Assembly: GCA_037783415.1 (NCBI GenBank)
Contig: JAZGTN010000068.1
Location: 3,100,001-3,164,000, forward strand
Direction of reading: 5' to 3'
Length of the DNA: 64,000 nt
DNA from: Leptasterias polaris
Taxonomy: Eukaryota; Echinodermata; Asteroidea; Forcipulatida; Asteriidae
How positions within the stretch are numbered: the first letter of the stretch is position 1; each line of letters begins with the position of its first letter. Under the pieces are notes generated by a model that worked only from the letters and a program-made list of their open reading frames with translations, did no database searches and was not told the DNA's origin. A program made the translations under genes and the position numbers. This document shows, one piece after another, positions 59,536 to 64,000 of this stretch.

Positions 59536-60659
59536 TTGCATCATAAACATGTGTTTGTATTTGAGCTGTTATTTTTTTACAGTTTTATATTTTTTTTCAA
59601 GAAAAATTGGGATGGGTACAGTTTTTTTCTTTTTGTCATCAGAAGTTTACAAATTTTGTGCGGGTCATGAGTACCTTACTGAAGTGTTACTGAAGTGTAA
59701 CTAAAGTTACGTACTCAACATCAAAATTCAACATCAAAATGAATTATACATTACAAATTCAACACAAGCTTTAATTAAAAAATGAGGGATGGGTCTGGGA
59801 TAATACCAGTTAAAACTCATTAAGGAAAACTGGAAATGAATTGTGGGTACAAGTCCTATTTTCATTGAGTCTCAATTCAAAATTGAAAAACATTTTCAGT
59901 TATAAAGTTATATTTAAAAAAATTGCATGGGTCTTGGTTGCTTGTTTTATTTACATAATTTCTTCACGCAAACTTAAATTCAACATCAAAATGCGATTTT
60001 AGTTATAAATTAAAATTGGCCATGGGTGGCCTTGATTTTTCAGTTAAAAAGTAAAAAAATAAAATAATTGGGATGGGTCAACGTTTCATTTTAAATTTTT
60101 TCACTCAAACTTTAATTCAACACCAAAATGCACTTTAAGTATAAATTAAAATTGGCCATGGGTTATGGGGTGGCTGGCAGTCCTATTTTCAACTCTTTAT
60201 TTCTTTTTACCTAAAAAGTTTTACTTAAACATTATAAAAAGGCATTTCAAGTTATATTGGCGTGAAATTTATTTTCAAAAAAAAATGAGTTGGGTGTACA
60301 GGTGTATGCCTAGCTCTAGTGATTTTTGTTTTATGTTTATGTTTTATGTTATGATTCAAGCTTAAATTGAAAAATTGGGCATGGGTCGTGGGTTACCAGC
60401 TGTAGATTCAGCAAAAATGTGTTTTATTATAATATTAAGTTAAACACAATTATTTAAAAAATTTATCATGGGTTGTGGGCTCAAGGGTACTGCGTACTTA
60501 TATTTCTTTTATACAAACCAAGCTCTAAAATTAGGCATGAGCAGAGTAGGCCTACCACCAATGACCACTACCACCAATTTTGTCAAAGTGAATTTGGCTA
60601 GAGGTACTTTAGTGACAGTATTCAAAGCTTTTGAACTTACTTGTAGTAATATCTAGTGT

Positions 60660-61080
60660 CGGAACTTCCAGATCATTCACCTTCTTTTCTGCTCGCTGCA
60701 ATTTGGTGCTATCGGTAAATTTCTGGTAACATTTCCGATGAAATCCGCCAGTGGTTGGAGGTTCCTATGCTTGAATGATGCGAAGTCACGGAGTGCAGCG
60801 ATGAATTTTTCGCGACTTTACCCTGTTCGTGATTTTACCCTGTTCGTGATCATCATAATCTTTCCAAAAGAGTGCACAATCGGAAACTTTTGACCACGAA
60901 CTATTAGTAAATGGCTTGATATAAACTTTTTTAATGGCAGAAAATTGTATAAAACACAATTTTCTTTGACAGTTTCCGACAAGTGACTGCCCAGCTTGGG
61001 CAGTAGTGGCCTGGCGGTTACGGAGTCAGTAAGTGCCGATTTCCGCGTTGTGATTGGTTAAAATGATCATGTGAACATCC
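60660..61080 (+). other. CpG-richer stretch with a hairpin, function unknown
   Basis: In contrast to its AT-rich flanks, this stretch has many CpG dinucleotides and a duplicated ttaccctgttcgtga (60818-60847). It also has a perfect 8 bp stem hairpin (actgccca/gct/tgggcagt, 60986-61004) and an ATTGG near 61054. It could be a promoter-like patch or part of a transposon. No exon was recognised next to it. Confidence 0.3.
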
Positions 61081-61514
61081 TTGCTGGCACGTCCCGAGAC
61101 TCGAAAAAAAAGCAAACAAATTGTTGTATTTTCTTTAAAAATTGGGATGCAACGAGCGGGAACAATTCAATATATAAATTATCATAATTTTAAAGACATA
61201 TTAATGGCAGTTTTAAGTTATACCTCACCAGAGGCTACGAAAAGTCACCAAAGTGATCGATGCCCTATAGTCTATTAGAGTTGATAAATGCATAAAGAAA
61301 GAAATTATCTGCTGGGGTTAAAACATAAGGCCATTGCCATTTGTTTTTTCATTTGTTTGGTTGGTAAGCAGTTAGTAACAGCAAGTTCTTTTCTGCACAA
61401 AATATTGTGTAACACATCTATATTTGGGACCAGTTCCAAGCAGTATAACTGTTTAAGAAAGATTTAGTTCAGAAGACTTAGCAAACTGTTTTATTTAGCA
61501 GCTGATGAAACTTG

Positions 61515-64000
61515 TTTTAATGCTGGGTTCACCATTGGGGGCACTATAATTTATCCAATCAAAACCAATTTTTATACAGTGTACCTGTGAAGTGGGTGCA
61601 AAATTACCGGTAAATGTCATCAAATAGTCTTTTACATGTTTACCAAAGGCATCCTAGGCTGGCAAATTTTAATTTGAATGCTAACCAATTCTTTAATAGG
61701 AAACGACATGTACATGTGTTAATAAAAATTCCATGTGTAGCCTCTGCTTAATTTTCTGCCTATTCAGTATTTCTTAGTCCTCAAAGAAAAAGTTTCACCA
61801 TGTTTAGTTGGTTATTTCAAATGGTAAACAAATTTGTATTCGAATAGGTTTAAGACTGCATCATTGTATGCCATCACCACACTGAGCACTCTATATTTCA
61901 ATTGATCCCAAAACTAACACAAAGTCACACAGTACTGAGTTTTTGTCAAATTTTTTATTGTAATTCAATGTCATTTTTAATTTCTTTTTACAGAATATGG
62001 GCTGTGTTTTTACAAAAAACAACCTTACACTATGTTTTGGTTTACTTGTAGAATATCACTGATGTTTGTTCTCATTTTCAATTCCAGCTACCTGTACATA
62101 AGACCCTTCCCCCACAAGTCCTTCATATAAAGCTTCAGGATTCAAGAAGCAGTAGAAGTAGTGTTTTATTACAATGTTTTCCTCAGCAAATGAGTATCAG
62201 GCCCGCTGTTCAAAAAAAAAAAATCCTTGTTATACATTAAACTGTTGGTTTGCTAAGGAGCTGCTCCAAGGTCAAATTCATTTTTGTGGTGCACTCATTT
62301 TCCAACAGAACGATTCCTCATGTTAGTGGGGAAAAAATTACAAGTCTCTAACCTCATGCTAAAGGGGTAAAATTGTCATTCTATTCAATCCCCTGGCAGT
62401 GCAAAATTTGTCAACATTCAAAACATTCCATGACATCATTCAAGAGAAAAATGGGTATGTACATTTTTGTACGAGGATGTTTTGGTTCATTCGTGACTTT
62501 TCAGAGCAAAATTTGAAACATGACATCATTGGATTTCAATAACTTCGGGTCTTTACATTCCAAGGAGGAATTTTTTCATCAGTCAAAAGTTCAAATTCAA
62601 GGCTGTTTTGATTGAATATCACCGAAAGTCAGGAATGAACCAAAACATCCCTGTACATGAGTACTCAATCTATTGGACAATGAGTACATCACAAAATAGA
62701 ATTTGACATTGGCGATTGGGCTTTGAAAAGCGGTTGTTATGAAATGAATTGAAATGAATAAGGTTGGAAAGTTGTTTTAAAAGTAGAACATAATTAATTC
62801 ACAGCGAGTCAATCTTTCTGGTTGTGACGTTCTTCTGCCTTTATTTTTGGAGTAACTCTTCCCATGACAAACAACATGAAGAACATGTGTAGACCTTTCA
62901 ATCCCATCATGTGATCGTACGCCTCTTCTTTGTCTTTTTGCATGGCTCATCACTCACACTTGCATCACAGGACTCTGTCTCTCCTGAAACAAGAAAAGTT
63001 GCATCACAGGACTCTGTCTCTCCTGAAACAAGAAAAGTTGCATCACAGGACTCTGTCTCTCCTGAAACAAGAAAAGTTGCATCACAGGACTCTGTCTCTC
63101 CTGAAACAAGAAAAGTTGCATCACAGGACTCTGTCTCTCCTGAAACAAGAAAAGTTGCATCACAGGACTCTGTCTCTCCTGAAACAAGAAAAGTTGTATC
63201 ACATGACTCTGTCTCTCCTGAAACAAGAAAAGTTGTATCACATGACTCTGTCTCTCCTGAAACAAGAAAAGTTGCATCATAAACATGTGTTTGTATTTGA
63301 GCTGTTATTTTTTTACAGTTTTATATTTTTTTTCAAGAAAAATTGGGATGGGTACAGTTTTTTTCTTTTTGTCATCAGAAGTTTACAAATTTTGTGCGGG
63401 TCATGAGTACCTTACTGAAGTGTTACTGAAGTGTAACTAAAGTTACGTACTCAACATCAAAATTCAACATCAAAATGAATTATACATTACAAATTCAACA
63501 CAAGCTTTAATTAAAAAATGAGGGATGGGTCTGGGATAATACCAGTTAAAACTCATTAAGGAAAACTGGAAATGAATTGTGGGTACAAGTCCTATTTTCA
63601 TTGAGTCTCAATTCAAAATTGAAAAACATTTTCAGTTATAAAGTTATATTTAAAAAAATTGCATGGGTCTTGGTTGCTTGTTTTATTTACATAATTTCTT
63701 CACGCAAACTTAAATTCAACATCAAAATGCGATTTTAGTTATAAATTAAAATTGGCCATGGGTGGCCTTGATTTTTCAGTTAAAAAGTAAAAAAATAAAA
63801 TAATTGGGATGGGTCAACGTTTCATTTTAAATTTTTTCACTCAAACTTTAATTCAACACCAAAATGCACTTTAAGTATAAATTAAAATTGGCCATGGGTT
63901 ATGGGGTGGCTGGCAGTCCTATTTTCAACTCTTTATTTCTTTTTACCTAAAAAGTTTTACTTAAACATTATAAAAAGGCATTTCAAGTTATATTGGCGTG
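61515..64000 (+). repeat. Tandem segmental duplication, unit 2 (continues past the window)
   Basis: This is a copy of 57779-60264 at offset 3736, cut by the window end after 2486 bp. The junction at 61514/61515 joins aacttg to ttttaatg. The apparent identity means it is either very recent or an assembly duplication. Confidence 0.9.
62960..63271 (+). repeat. 8 x 39 bp tandem array (unit 2 of the segmental duplication)
   Basis: Same array as at 59224-59535 with the same two variant units at the right side, shifted by 3736. Confidence 0.95.

Larger units (their letters stand above)
57779..61514 (+). repeat. Tandem segmental duplication, unit 1 (3736 bp)
   Basis: From 57779 (ttttaatgctgggttcacca) the sequence matches 61515 onward with a constant offset of 3736 and no visible mismatch in the lines compared, up to the end of the window. 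If the duplication is tandem, this whole interval is the first unit. It includes an 8 x 39 bp array and a CpG-richer stretch (60660-61080). Confidence 0.9.

Noticed and set aside
59175..59670. Secreted-looking repeat protein (hydrophobic start then 13-residue repeats)
   Set aside because: The frame with the signal-like start has no ATG (it begins at GTG). The frames exist because the 39 bp unit lacks stops, and the same holds for the copy at 62911.

Overview
The window is animal (eukaryotic) DNA: AT-rich, almost no long open reading frames, GT-AG introns, tRNA-derived SINE-like pieces and many minisatellites. The one cellular gene I can support is the 3' two-thirds of a Meis/homothorax-type TALE homeobox gene on the + strand. 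Seven exons (3352-3402, 11650-11802, 32382-32589, 34293-34441, 35545-35621, 38858-38916, 47025-47155) join in frame to give 275 residues and a stop. They carry the end of the Meis (PKNOX/Meis-N) domain, a linker, the full TALE homeodomain and a short C-terminal tail. The N-terminal exons are not in the window. The exon sizes and phases follow the bilaterian Meis pattern. Together with the repeat types, this makes an invertebrate deuterostome such as an echinoderm a reasonable guess, but the sequence alone does not prove it.

Layout. 1-3351 is intron upstream of the first visible exon. 3403-11649 is an 8.2 kb intron ending in a 7 x 95 bp array close to the acceptor. 11803-32381 is a 20.6 kb intron holding a non-LTR retrotransposon tail, two related TIR elements with TA flanks, back-to-back 15 x 59 bp and 30 x 55 bp arrays, a 54-copy array of about 53 bp units, and a 20 x 15 bp array. 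The homeobox is split over 34293-38916, with small arrays in its introns. The last intron (38917-47024) contains a 44 bp array, a decayed DIRS-like tyrosine-recombinase retrotransposon with inverted terminal repeats, and a SINE. 47025-47155 is the last coding exon.

Downstream of Meis come a 15-copy 59-60 bp array, a candidate Helitron/Helentron-type element with internal repeats (49521-51113), a GATC-rich TIR element with a second inverted-repeat element nested inside (53432-55558), a unique stretch at 56200-57080 that looks like candidate regulatory DNA, and a 3736 bp tandem segmental duplication running off the end of the window (57779-64000).

Only Meis has a clear cellular function: a DNA-binding cofactor for Pbx/Exd and Hox proteins. 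Everything else is repetitive or intronic. The most unusual property of the locus is the number of near-perfect tandem arrays inside one developmental gene. Some array units carry repeated matches to transcription-factor motifs (YY1-like and TCF/SOX-like).
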